10,892 bases of DNA from Isotricha intestinalis (taxonomy: Eukaryota; Ciliophora; Litostomatea; Vestibuliferida; Isotrichidae), in contig JAJJLU010001063.1 in the NCBI GenBank assembly GCA_023807065.1, forward strand, positions 1 to 10,892, read 5' to 3'. The notes under the pieces were generated by a model. The model made no database searches. It was not told the DNA's origin and saw only the letters and a program-made list of their open reading frames with translations. This document shows, piece after piece, positions 1 to 7,934 of this stretch. A program made the translations under genes and the position numbers. Numbering within the stretch: the first letter of the stretch is position 1; every line of letters begins with the position of its first letter.

Positions 1-129
1 GAATTCATTTTGAAAAAAATTCCTTTTATCAAGAATAGGAAATAATAATTCATCAATATAAGAAGAAGACAAAAACTTGAAAATTGAACTCCACCCTATT
101 TTTAAATTTTTACGAATAATCCGAATTCT
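1..129 (-). CDS. Possible partial exon running off the left edge (weak)
   Basis: On the minus strand, 43 codons are open from position 129 to the left edge, just inside an in-frame TAA at 130-132. There is no ATG in the frame, so if real this is an internal exon entered through an acceptor. One candidate is the TAG whose G is at 96, which gives an exon from 95 downward. The predicted peptide is not low complexity and includes a stretch reading SSSYIDELLFPILDK. The local base composition is slightly richer in C and G than the neighbouring spacer. No family is recognised. An open frame this long can occur by chance in six-frame reading, and the plus strand also carries a short plausible C-terminal tail ending at a TAG near 35. 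It is listed only as a possibility. Confidence 0.22.
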
Positions 130-221
130 TTAAACTAGAAATTTAAAAATAAATTTTTTAATTTTCATTGAACCTTATAATGTACGAATTAATCCGAATT
201 TTACAAATAATTAGAATTAAC
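111..221 (+). repeat. Three degenerate copies of a ~20-bp TACGAAT-type motif
   Basis: The copies are tacgaataatccgaattc at 111, tacgaattaatccgaatt at 183 and a weaker tacaaataattagaatta at 202. The second and third are adjacent; the first lies 72 bp upstream. The CGAAT and CCGAATT cores stand out because CG dinucleotides are rare in this window. This could be a decayed tandem repeat or a binding-site cluster downstream of the channel gene; the function is unknown. The rest of 130-599 is AT-rich spacer in which I see no gene. Confidence 0.4.
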
Positions 222-599
222 AATCTCAAAAAAGAAAAAAAAATCTAACTATTTCGTGAATTATGGAATTTAAATATATTTATTTGAAGGAATTAAATTT
301 TCATTTTTTTTTCTAATAATTTTTCTTCTAAATGTTTAATATCATTTTCTTTATTTGAGAGTAAAATTTTATATCCTTTCCCAATAAATATAATTTATTT
401 ATAAAAATAATATTATAATTAAAAAAATAACATAAAAATCTCAGGTTTTAAAATAAGATAATACATTATATAAATAATATCCAAATATAATAAATCTTTT
501 CAAAATGAATTTATCATTAATCTTAAATAAACTAAAATAAAATAAAATAACATATAAAAATTAATAAAAGAATATTTTAAACATTAAAACAATTTCCAT

Positions 600-3071
600 T
601 TAATTTTGTTTAGGATTATTTTCAAAAACTTTTTTCATAATTTCTTCTAATTTTTCAACTAATTCATTTTTAGCATTTAAATCAGTTTCTAATTTAATTT
701 TTTTAAGTAATTCTCTAGGATCTTCATCAATACCATCTAAATTTAAATTTCCTTTTTCTAAAATATTAGAAATTTTATCAATTTTGTTTTTTAATTGTTC
801 ATTTAAATCTTTATCATCACTTTTCATTTCTTTTAATTGAATTAAAGATAAATTAGAATTACTTTTTTCATCACTTTTTTTACTTCTTTCACTTTTATCA
901 GGAGATTTATCATGTGAAGTCTCATCAATTAAATTTTTATTATTATTTTCTGATTCATCCATATGAGAATCAGAATCTTCTTCATTTTTTTTACTTCTTT
1001 CACTTTCTATTAAATGATTATGATTTGAACTTTTATCTGAATTTTTACTTTTTTTATCTTCATCTTTCTCTTTCTCTTTGTTTTTATTATTTGCTTTATT
1101 CATTAATGTTTCAAATTCTTTTATCATTTTATTTTTTTCTTCATTAAATTTTAAATACTTCATTAAACTTTTATGTAAGAAATTTTCAATAAATTCTTTA
1201 AAATTGACTGATAATCTTAAAAAATCATTTTTTTTTAAAACAAATAATTCACAATTTCTACTTTTTATTTTAATATTAAAAGTTAATTTTTCATTTAAGC
1301 ACATTTCAATTTCTCCAAAATTATTATTCTTTTTAATTTCTCTGATTTCTTTTTCACCATATTTTTTATCCAAACAAAAAATAACTGTTCCTTTAGCAAC
1401 AAAATACATTTCATCAATCATATCTTGAACTTTATATAAATAATCATTTTGAGAAAATTTAACAGGTTTTAATAAGGGAGCAACATAAGCGAAAAAATCA
1501 CTTGGTTGATCTCTAAAAAAATATAAATTTTGAATAACTTTATCATGCATAATTTGACTTAATTCAATTCTTAATTTATTAGGTAATTCTTGTAAGAAAT
1601 TCATTTTATCTTTTTGATTTCTGCTTAAATCATATTTAATAACTTTTCTCACTTTATCATAAATACCTTGATTTAAATTGAATTCTTTTTTAATAGAACT
1701 TAAAATTTGTAATTTTTGATTCATTTCTTCAGTTTGTTGATCCATAGTAGAAACAATAGAACTTAAAGAACCAATAGCGAAACTATATAATAAAACCCCA
1801 AAAGACATAATAAATAAATTATAAACTCTTTCTAAAGTAGTTCCAGCAGAAATATCACCATAACCTACAGTTGTTACTGTTGTTAAAGTCCAATAAAAAC
1901 TTATTATATATAATTCTACATTTGAACAATCTACATATCCTAATCTCACGACCCAACAATCTGGATCCATATCTTGTAATTTTGATGTTAAAAACCAAAA
2001 ACATGCACATAAGTGATTCATTAAAAAAAATAATAATACAAAAAATAATAATCTTTCAATATTTGCATTTATTTTTAATTTCTCTAAAAAATATTTTGTG
2101 ACATGATGTACATTTCCTTTACTATTCATTTTTGTAATTCGAAGTAATTCAATACATTTAATTAATCTATATGATTTAGGTAAAATAGAATATTTAGTAA
2201 TATTTTTTTTATCAATATCAACAAATAAAGTGAAAGGAAAGATAGATAAAACATCGATAAAGAACCACCCTTTTAAATATCTAGTGATGATTTTTTTATG
2301 ATTTTTAACAAGATTTTCTTCACTATCAGTATAAGCAGAGAAGAAAGTTAAAATAATATCAATAGCAAGAATAACAATAACAACAATATCAAACCAAGAG
2401 AAACCAAAATGTTCTAAAAAAGCGATTTCATAAGGAGTATAAATAGCACAATACATAATAACAACACTTAATAATAAATCCCAGAATTTTTTATATGAAG
2501 TATCAGGTAAAATTATCCAAGGAACTTCTTTTTCATTATCACTTTCTTCATCTTCTGTATCAGTATCACATATTTTTTCTCTTTTATATAATTTTCTATT
2601 TATTGCTTCATTATTTTGAACTTGATTATCTATTTCTTCTTGTTCATCATCATATTCGTCGTTATTTTGACTTTCATTTTCTAAATTTGAATTTTCTTCA
2701 TTTGATATTTTACTTTTTTGACTTTTACTTTGAATACTCTTTGTCTCTTCATTTAATTTAAAACTTTGATGACTCATTCCATCATAATTATCATCATCTT
2801 CTTTAAAACTTTTCTTACTTATTACTGAATTTTGAAATGATTTTATTGTCCTTTTTGATACTAATTTTGGTTTTGAATTTGCATTATTTATCGATGCTTG
2901 TTTTGGAGAAGATGTTAAATTCTTTATTGAACGAAGATTGTTTTGATTTGCATTCAATATTTTAAATGTATTTTGAGGATCTGTTGTTAATGGCTTCATA
3001 CTATCGTTTTGAGAATTGTTTATTGATGTTGAAAGAAGTTTATCTGTTTCGTTTGTTTTTAATTTTGACAT
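600..3071 (-). CDS. Voltage-gated-type K+ channel with C-linker and CNBD-like domain (HCN/EAG/CNG superfamily)
   Basis: An intron-free 823-aa reading frame, ATG at 3071 and TAA at 600-602. It should be a plasma-membrane or ciliary-membrane subunit of a tetrameric K+-selective channel. Approximate order: low-complexity acidic N-terminus 1-185; S1 197-220; S2 226-246; S3 268-285; S4 296-315; S5 338-362; pore helix from 388 with filter TTVGYGD at 400-406; S6 411-440; C-linker 441-510; CNBD 511-640; charged tail 655-823. The GYGD filter predicts K+ selectivity. S4 carries R302, K305, R311 and K314 at three-residue spacing but E308 in the middle. The CNBD has the FGE signature (585-587), yet the Arg that normally precedes the Thr of the phosphate-binding cassette is L596, so cAMP/cGMP binding is doubtful. 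The tail contains ERSKK twice (691-695, 728-732) and a likely coiled coil near 786-815. The upstream leader is A-rich on the coding strand. Family assignment is firm; ligand and gating are inference. Confidence 0.93.
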   Translation of the reverse strand: MSKLKTNETDKLLSTSINNSQNDSMKPLTTDPQNTFKILNANQNNLRSIKNLTSSPKQASINNANSKPKLVSKRTIKSFQNSVISKKSFKEDDDNYDGMSHQSFKLNEETKSIQSKSQKSKISNEENSNLENESQNNDEYDDEQEEIDNQVQNNEAINRKLYKREKICDTDTEDEESDNEKEVPWIILPDTSYKKFWDLLLSVVIMYCAIYTPYEIAFLEHFGFSWFDIVVIVILAIDIILTFFSAYTDSEENLVKNHKKIITRYLKGWFFIDVLSIFPFTLFVDIDKKNITKYSILPKSYRLIKCIELLRITKMNSKGNVHHVTKYFLEKLKINANIERLLFFVLLFFLMNHLCACFWFLTSKLQDMDPDCWVVRLGYVDCSNVELYIISFYWTLTTVTTVGYGDISAGTTLERVYNLFIMSFGVLLYSFAIGSLSSIVSTMDQQTEEMNQKLQILSSIKKEFNLNQGIYDKVRKVIKYDLSRNQKDKMNFLQELPNKLRIELSQIMHDKVIQNLYFFRDQPSDFFAYVAPLLKPVKFSQNDYLYKVQDMIDEMYFVAKGTVIFCLDKKYGEKEIREIKKNNNFGEIEMCLNEKLTFNIKIKSRNCELFVLKKNDFLRLSVNFKEFIENFLHKSLMKYLKFNEEKNKMIKEFETLMNKANNKNKEKEKDEDKKSKNSDKSSNHNHLIESERSKKNEEDSDSHMDESENNNKNLIDETSHDKSPDKSERSKKSDEKSNSNLSLIQLKEMKSDDKDLNEQLKNKIDKISNILEKGNLNLDGIDEDPRELLKKIKLETDLNAKNELVEKLEEIMKKVFENNPKQN

Positions 3072-3712
3072 TTTTTTGTGTGTTTATTATTTTTTTTTTT
3101 TTTGTTTTTTTTTTTAGGTATTATATTATTTTTATATATATTATTTATATGGGAATTTTAGGTTATATGAAAATTGATTTTATTTTCTTTTATTTTAATG
3201 TATATTTTACTTAGTTGTTACCTTCTGAATTGATATTTTCTTCATTTTACTTTTTTTTATTTTAAAACTGAGAATCAATTTTTTTTACTTTTTGCTTTTT
3301 TGATTAAATCGAATATTTTAATGTTATATTTTTATTATTAAAAAAATTTTTCAATTTTAATATATCTTCGTCGATGTAAATATTCATTAAATCTTTTCTA
3401 ATTGTAAACAAAAACTATGATTATTAATCAGAATATTTATCTATTTTAAATTATATTATAATATAATTATCTTTATTTATGAAATAAATAACTTTGTTTT
3501 TTCAAATTATTGATTAATTTTTATTAAAAAGACTTTTTAAATAATTTTCTTTTTTTTATATGGAAGATGTTATTCTTCAAAAGCTTCAATTTTATTAATT
3601 GTATTTTCTTTATTTTTCCTCTCCAACAAAAATCATTTTGAACTCTAATTAGATAATTGATTTAATGATAAATTTGATTAATATTTAAATAAAAATAAAC
3701 TAAATAAAAAAA
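3072..3712. promoter_or_regulatory. Divergent intergenic region between the channel and Myb-repeat genes
   Basis: About 640 bp separate the two divergent start codons, so both promoters must lie here unless transcripts begin further away. On the plus strand, 3072-3115 is almost pure T with a few G, which makes an A-rich leader for the channel mRNA. Two tiny reading frames are visible: 3207-3245 on the minus strand (12 codons) and 3560-3598 on the plus strand (12 codons). Either could be an upstream ORF, but neither can be supported further. No defined TATA or initiator element can be picked out in such AT-rich DNA. Confidence 0.4.
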
Positions 3713-4466
3713 ATGAACACAAACAATTTTCCTCCATTTAATAATAATAATATAAACAATGAAACAATAAATTTTTCAAAAGTAAAATAGATAAAATAAA
3801 AAAAATAAAGTTAATAGAATATAATCAAAGAGCATTAGTGAAAGCATATGAATATCAGAATTCAAATAATATAGCTGAAAGTATAAATTGTTTAGAAAGT
3901 TGTATGAGAAGATTTCATTTTATAGGATTATCAATAGATCAATTTCCTTTAACAACTCAAATAATTCAAGCAAATAGAGAAATATTATCTCAAGCTCATA
4001 TTGATTCAATTTATGATAAAGATCCTACAATAAATATAAATAAAAATTTTCAAATTAAAACTTTTAAAAAAGAAAAACAAATTAAGAGAAAATGGTCTGA
4101 AAAAGAAAAAAAATTATTTCAAGAAGGAATTGATAAATTTGGTGAAAAAAGTATTATTTATATATTTTATATTTATTATCCTTTTTAGATATTAAGAAAG
4201 TTAGTGATTATATTGGAACTAGAACTGTTGATCAAGTTAGATCTCATTTACAAAAAATTAAACAAAATAAAGAAAAAAAGAAAATTGTTGAAAATAATAT
4301 TAATTCAGTTAAAGATAAAAATTTAAATAATTATAATAATAAAATTATTTCTCTTGAAGAAGAAATAAATTGTTTTGGAGATAATAAAGAAAAAATTTTA
4401 GATAGTGAAGAATTTGATTTTCGAGAATCTAAAAATAATATTTTACCTATTCAAAAGAAAAAATAA
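3713..4466 (+). CDS. Single-repeat SHAQKYF-type Myb/SANT protein, three exons
   Basis: Predicted coding exons are 3713-3781, 3811-4150 and 4189-4466: 687 nt, 228 aa, TAA stop. The protein is probably a nuclear DNA-binding transcription factor. The Myb repeat spans about 115-161. It begins KRKWSEKEKKLFQEGIDKFG (first Trp at 118) and ends IGTRTVDQVRSHLQKI (145-160), which matches the third-helix signature of the SHAQKYF class, with SHLQK for SHAQK. The second conserved Trp is replaced by Ile138. The repeat is only complete when intron 4151-4188 is removed. The ATG at 3713 is chosen because exon 1 (23 aa, Asn-rich) joins in phase across a 29-bp intron, whereas the uninterrupted frame from about 3763 has no ATG before the conserved-looking segment. 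Residues 24-85 form a Cys-containing, probably helical region of unknown family; the C-terminal 60 residues are Lys/Glu/Asn-rich. Exon 1 is the less certain part. Confidence 0.8.
3782..3810 (+). other. Predicted 29-bp intron 1 of the Myb-repeat gene
   Basis: It starts GTAAAATAG and ends AAATAAAG. Removing it joins the ATG frame at 3713 to the frame of exon 2 without a stop (phase 0, Lys then Leu). Other AGs nearby, at 3790 and 3817, leave the wrong frame. The acceptor lacks a pyrimidine tract, so this intron is less certain than the second. Confidence 0.5.
4151..4188 (+). other. Predicted 38-bp intron 2 of the Myb-repeat gene
   Basis: It starts GTATTATTTA and ends CCTTTTTAG with a clear pyrimidine run. 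The TAG that would stop the unspliced frame is the acceptor itself. Splicing (phase 1, codon A|AT for Asn137) rebuilds an uninterrupted Myb repeat from WSEKEKK through IGTRT and QVRSH. This is strong support from protein continuity. Confidence 0.9.
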
Positions 4467-4617
4467 AGTAAAAATCTTATAAATTATTTTCTTGTAAATA
4501 AAATATAATCATTTATATATTTTTAAATCAAAAGTTAATTTTTTATTTTCTATATTTTATGTAATTAGATTTTTATTTTTTAAAGAAAAAATTATTTATT
4601 CAAAAAAATAAGATAAT

Positions 4618-5670
4618 ATGAGACAAAATAAATTTTTTGTAAGTGATGAAAAAAATAAAATAAAAAACAATGAATTAAATATAATAAATGGAAAAATAAA
4701 AAACAAAATCAAAGATTTATCAATAAATACAATTAATTTTTCTGGTTTAATTGATAAAAATTCAAATTTAAAATTATTTGAAAAGTATAAAATAATTCCA
4801 AAATTAAAATCTCAAAGTAGTGAAAAACCAATTATCTTTAATGATAGTCCAAATAAATCAAAAGTTAATTATCAAAAATTAAAAAGAAATTCAACAGAAA
4901 AATATTATAAAGAAAATCAATATCCTCAATTTGAAAAACCAAAAAATATGAATATTCAAACTTTTAACATTAATTATTTTTATAATAATCAAATTAAAAA
5001 AAAGAAAAATGAAGAAACTTTTCCTTTAATAAATAATAATACAAATATTGAAAATTCAACTAATATAAATTCTAGTAATAGTATTAATAACTTTAATAAA
5101 AATATTTATAATAATAATCACTTTTATAATAATTTTATTCAACAAAGAAAATATAATAAAGAGAAAAATTATTTTAAAAATAAAATTAAAAAAGTTAGAA
5201 TAAGTGATTTAAAAAAAAATAAAAATCATAATAATTTTTTTTTTAATTCTGAAAGACCAAATATCAAATCTCTTAAATTTTTTACAAATATAAAAAAAGA
5301 AAACAGTCAACCAATTATTTTAAATAATAAAAAAGAAGATAAATTATTAAATTTAATTGAAGATAATAATGATAGTTTTATTGATGAAATAAATGATTTA
5401 TTCATTGATGATTTAAAAAAATGTAAAATAAAAAAAGATTTTATTTTTAATAAATTAAATACAAATGAATGTGATAATGAAATAAATGATTTAAATAAAA
5501 AATTTGGAATTTATAAGGAAAAAGAAAATAATTATGAAGAAAAAAAAGAAAAAGAAATAACAATTCCTAATATTCAAAATAATAATTGTTTTTTTAGACC
5601 AACAACAAGTTATGGTGGAATAAATGATAGAAAAAAAAGTATAAAACATTCTCAGAAATTTCATTCTTAA
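4618..5670 (+). CDS. Asn/Lys-rich protein of unknown function (350 aa)
   Basis: A single uninterrupted frame from ATG at 4618 to TAA at 5668-5670, starting 151 bp after the stop of the Myb-repeat gene on the same strand. I do not recognise a domain. The protein is hydrophilic, with no signal peptide or membrane segment. Residues 138-175 are a low-complexity Asn/Ser/Thr/Tyr stretch, flanked by basic clusters (for example 126-130 and 187-204). Residues 241-266 form an alternating acidic/hydrophobic segment (FIDEINDLFIDDL, 254-266) that may be an amphipathic helix. Residues 300-314 are Glu/Lys-rich. The C-terminus carries FRPTTSYGG (326-334) before a short basic tail. Its length without stops in such AT-rich DNA argues that it is a real gene. 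It is likely an intrinsically disordered, rapidly evolving protein; cellular role unknown. Confidence 0.75.
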   Translation: MRQNKFFVSDEKNKIKNNELNIINGKIKNKIKDLSINTINFSGLIDKNSNLKLFEKYKIIPKLKSQSSEKPIIFNDSPNKSKVNYQKLKRNSTEKYYKENQYPQFEKPKNMNIQTFNINYFYNNQIKKKKNEETFPLINNNTNIENSTNINSSNSINNFNKNIYNNNHFYNNFIQQRKYNKEKNYFKNKIKKVRISDLKKNKNHNNFFFNSERPNIKSLKFFTNIKKENSQPIILNNKKEDKLLNLIEDNNDSFIDEINDLFIDDLKKCKIKKDFIFNKLNTNECDNEINDLNKKFGIYKEKENNYEEKKEKEITIPNIQNNNCFFRPTTSYGGINDRKKSIKHSQKFHS

Positions 5671-6100
5671 TTATATTTAAAAAATTATTAAAATTTGTAT
5701 CTATAAAATCTTCTTAATTTTAAAATATTAAAAAGTTATCATGAAAATAATTTAAATATTTATATTGTTTTATTCTAATATAATTAATTAATTTCATAAA
5801 GAAAATTTTTCTTTTTTATATTATTTTAATTAAAAGTCTTTCATTTATTATTTATTTATAAATATTTTTTTTTTGGGAGATTATATAATTTTTACATCCT
5901 CAATTTTAAAAACAAAAAAAATTAATTTAACTTTCTTTGCTTTTTTTATATGGTTTATATTTACTTGAATCTGAGGAAGTGGTAGAATTCATTTTTTTTC
6001 TGTTTATTAATTAATTTTTTTATTTTAAAATTTAATTAAAAAGAAATTTTAAATAAATATATATATAATATTCAAAAAATAATCTCAAAATATAATTTAA
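5671..6100. other. Convergent intergenic region with a possible tiny gene
   Basis: About 430 bp between the stops of two convergent genes, so it should hold both 3' ends. It is AT-rich throughout, except for an island at about 5930-5992 with noticeably more C and G on both strands, listed separately as a possible small minus-strand gene. No hairpin terminator or conserved polyadenylation signal can be identified with confidence. Confidence 0.5.
5852..5992 (-). CDS. Possible tiny gene, 21 aa unspliced or 35 aa spliced (weak)
   Basis: On the minus strand an ATG at 5992, preceded by a run of A, opens a frame encoding MNSTTSSDSSKYKPYKKSKE and then Ser-stop at 5927. If a 33-bp GT-AG segment (5931-5899) is spliced, the frame continues for 15 more residues to TAA at 5852-5854. 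That intron length matches the 29- and 38-bp introns predicted in the Myb-repeat gene. The island uses C-ending codons (ACC, TCC, AGC) that are unusual for this window and stands out from the surrounding A/T. It could instead be a fragment of a longer spliced gene, a non-coding RNA or chance. Product unknown. Confidence 0.28.
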
Positions 6101-7510
6101 TTATAATTCTTCTTCTTGAGTATAAATTACATTAAATTCTTTAATTGAATTATTAGAATAAATGGTTGTATTAATATTTTCTTGAGAATTAATTAATTTT
6201 TTTGTGTTTTGAAGCATAATAATATAATTAATATGAAATTCTTCAATAGATTCAATATAATTGATATTTTTTTTAGAATGATTTATAATATTTTCTTCAA
6301 AAGTATTATTTGTTCCATTTGTAAATGAATTTAATGATTTTGTGGGATCTTTAATCATTTGTTTACTATTATTTAAATTTTTTTCTTTTGTTTTATTTTT
6401 ACTATTTAAACTATTCATAAAGTTATTTATATATGATGAATAATTTGATAAATTATTATTTGATTTTTTATTTGGAGATATAGAATTATTATTTTCTCGA
6501 TAACTTCGAAAAGAATAATATTTTCTAATTAAATTTTCTTTTTTAAATTTATAATTATTATTTAATTTTACTTTTTTATATATTTGATTTATATTTATTT
6601 TTTTATTTGAATTGTTTGTAGATGTTTTAGAAGCATAATCAAAAGAAAAATCATAAGAATTTTTGATATTTAAATTATTATTGTTTGAATATGTTTTTTT
6701 ATTTTTATATGATTCAATATATGATTTTGGGATATTTTCTTTATTTTTTTTATAATTATCATTTTTATTATTAGAATGATTATGAAGGAGTTCTCTATAT
6801 TTTTTATTACTTTCTAAATATTTTCTTTGATTTGAATGTTCAATTTTTAATAAATTCATTGGTGAATAGTAATTATAATCTGAATGATAGCTATTATTAT
6901 AATTCTGATTATAATTTATTCTATAATTATAAGAAGAATTATTATTATAACTAATATTAAATGATTTATTTCTATTTAAATAAAGATATATTTCTTCTCT
7001 AATTCCTCTTAAAGAATCTTTAGATTTATATGTGTTTGAATTATATTTTCCTTTTTGAACCTCACTTGATGATCGACTTAAACTATTTTTATTAATTTTT
7101 CCATTCAATTCACTTTTGATACTATCTTTTATGTTAAAATTTGTATCAGAATTATTATTTTTAATATGATTAGAAAAATCAATTGAATTTTCATTAGAAT
7201 TGTTATTTAAAAAATGGATATATTTTACATTAAAATTTCTTTTATTATCATTAATTAAACAATTATTTGACGAATTTTGCCTATTTAAATATATATTATA
7301 TTCATTAGAAAAAAAATTATTCAAATTTTTTTGATTAAAATTTTTAAATCTTTCTAAGGGCCAAAATCTATCTGAGATTGAATAAATATATTTTTCATCA
7401 TTATCACAAGAAACATTATCATTTCTTTTTTTTGATATTGAAATATTATTTATATTTTCAGAATGATAATTTGAATAATTTTGAAATTGTTTTTCCAATT
7501 TACAATTCAT
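6101..7510 (-). CDS. Asn-rich low-complexity protein of unknown function (469 aa)
   Basis: An uninterrupted minus-strand frame from ATG at 7510 to TAA at 6101-6103, convergent with the 350-aa gene and divergent from the 113-aa gene. By hand count 111 of 469 residues (about 24%) are Asn, mixed with Ser, Tyr, Lys and Ile, including an NNNN run near residue 276. There is no signal peptide, membrane segment or recognisable domain. Two parts look less repetitive: residues about 38-57 (an aromatic stretch with DRFWPLERF) and the C-terminal region about 415-445, which could form a helix around IESIEEFHINYIIMLQN. The protein ends in an acidic QEEEL. Most of it is probably disordered; such Asn-rich proteins are common in AT-rich protist genomes, partly because AAT/AAC codons fit the base bias. 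No function can be assigned. Confidence 0.75.
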   Translation of the reverse strand: MNCKLEKQFQNYSNYHSENINNISISKKRNDNVSCDNDEKYIYSISDRFWPLERFKNFNQKNLNNFFSNEYNIYLNRQNSSNNCLINDNKRNFNVKYIHFLNNNSNENSIDFSNHIKNNNSDTNFNIKDSIKSELNGKINKNSLSRSSSEVQKGKYNSNTYKSKDSLRGIREEIYLYLNRNKSFNISYNNNSSYNYRINYNQNYNNSYHSDYNYYSPMNLLKIEHSNQRKYLESNKKYRELLHNHSNNKNDNYKKNKENIPKSYIESYKNKKTYSNNNNLNIKNSYDFSFDYASKTSTNNSNKKININQIYKKVKLNNNYKFKKENLIRKYYSFRSYRENNNSISPNKKSNNNLSNYSSYINNFMNSLNSKNKTKEKNLNNSKQMIKDPTKSLNSFTNGTNNTFEENIINHSKKNINYIESIEEFHINYIIMLQNTKKLINSQENINTTIYSNNSIKEFNVIYTQEEEL

Positions 7511-7934
7511 TATTAGAAATTAAATTTAAAAAAAATAATTAAAAAATTCAATGACAAAGAAATTTATTATTTATTAAAAGTATGTTAAATTCTTAATAGT
7601 AATAAAAAAATTATAACCTAAAAATACTAAAAGAATTTTCAAATTGGAAATGATTCATAATTTTTCTAAAAAAAATTTTATTATCTGAATTTATAATCAA
7701 TATATCTTAGGGACATGAATTATTATAAAATTATTTATTCATCAAAGTTAAGAGTTTTTTTAAATAATTTTTTTTTAATTAATTAAATATTAATTAAATC
7801 TTAAAAAAAATAATAAAAAAAATAATAAAAAAATAATAAAAAAAATAATAAAAAAAATAATAAAAAAAATAATAAAAAAAAATAATATAATCATCCTATA
7901 ATTTTTAGATAAATAAATAATTAAAAGTTAAAAC
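7511..7934. promoter_or_regulatory. Divergent spacer between the 469-aa and 113-aa genes
   Basis: About 424 bp between two divergent start codons, so it should contain promoters for both. It is AT-rich with no open frame of interest. The part next to the plus-strand gene carries the A-rich minisatellite at 7803-7886, which lies 48 bp before the ATG and would make a stiff, nucleosome-excluding tract. No specific promoter motif is identified. Confidence 0.4.
7803..7886 (+). repeat. Seven-copy 12-bp A-rich minisatellite
   Basis: Seven consecutive units of an A run followed by TAAT. The A runs are 8, 8, 7, 8, 8, 8 and 9 long, so the array is 84 bp with a mean period of 12. The regular TAAT spacing sets it apart from the general A-richness around it. 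It sits 48 bp upstream of the start of the 113-aa gene. Confidence 0.9.

Noticed and set aside
1..6. The window starts exactly at GAATTC, suggesting a clone cut at an EcoRI site.
   Set aside because: The same hexamer also occurs inside the window (for example near 123, 3858 and 5986), so a complete digest would not give this fragment. A chance start is as likely.
914..3214. Five plus-strand open frames (914-1147, 1078-1428, 1871-2101, 2495-2761, 2966-3214) opposite the channel gene, all rich in Phe, Leu and Tyr.
   Set aside because: They are antisense shadows of a clearly coding gene: the T-rich complement of Lys/Asn/Glu codons reads as Phe/Leu/Tyr. None has independent domain evidence.
3207..3245. 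A minus-strand 12-codon frame with a GT donor-like site upstream of the channel start, as a possible first exon.
   Set aside because: The best 35-bp splice does not lead in frame to the channel ATG, and the channel already has a good start in an A-rich leader.
3560..3598. A 12-codon plus-strand frame starting MEDVILQKLQFY.
   Set aside because: It is too short to support as a gene, with no splice site that joins it cleanly to the Myb-repeat exons; noted only as a possible upstream ORF.
3838..4188. A GTG-started 116-aa frame as the full Myb-repeat gene.
   Set aside because: It ends inside the Myb repeat at a TAG that is a good splice acceptor, and eukaryotes rarely start at GTG. The three-exon model restores the domain and an ATG.
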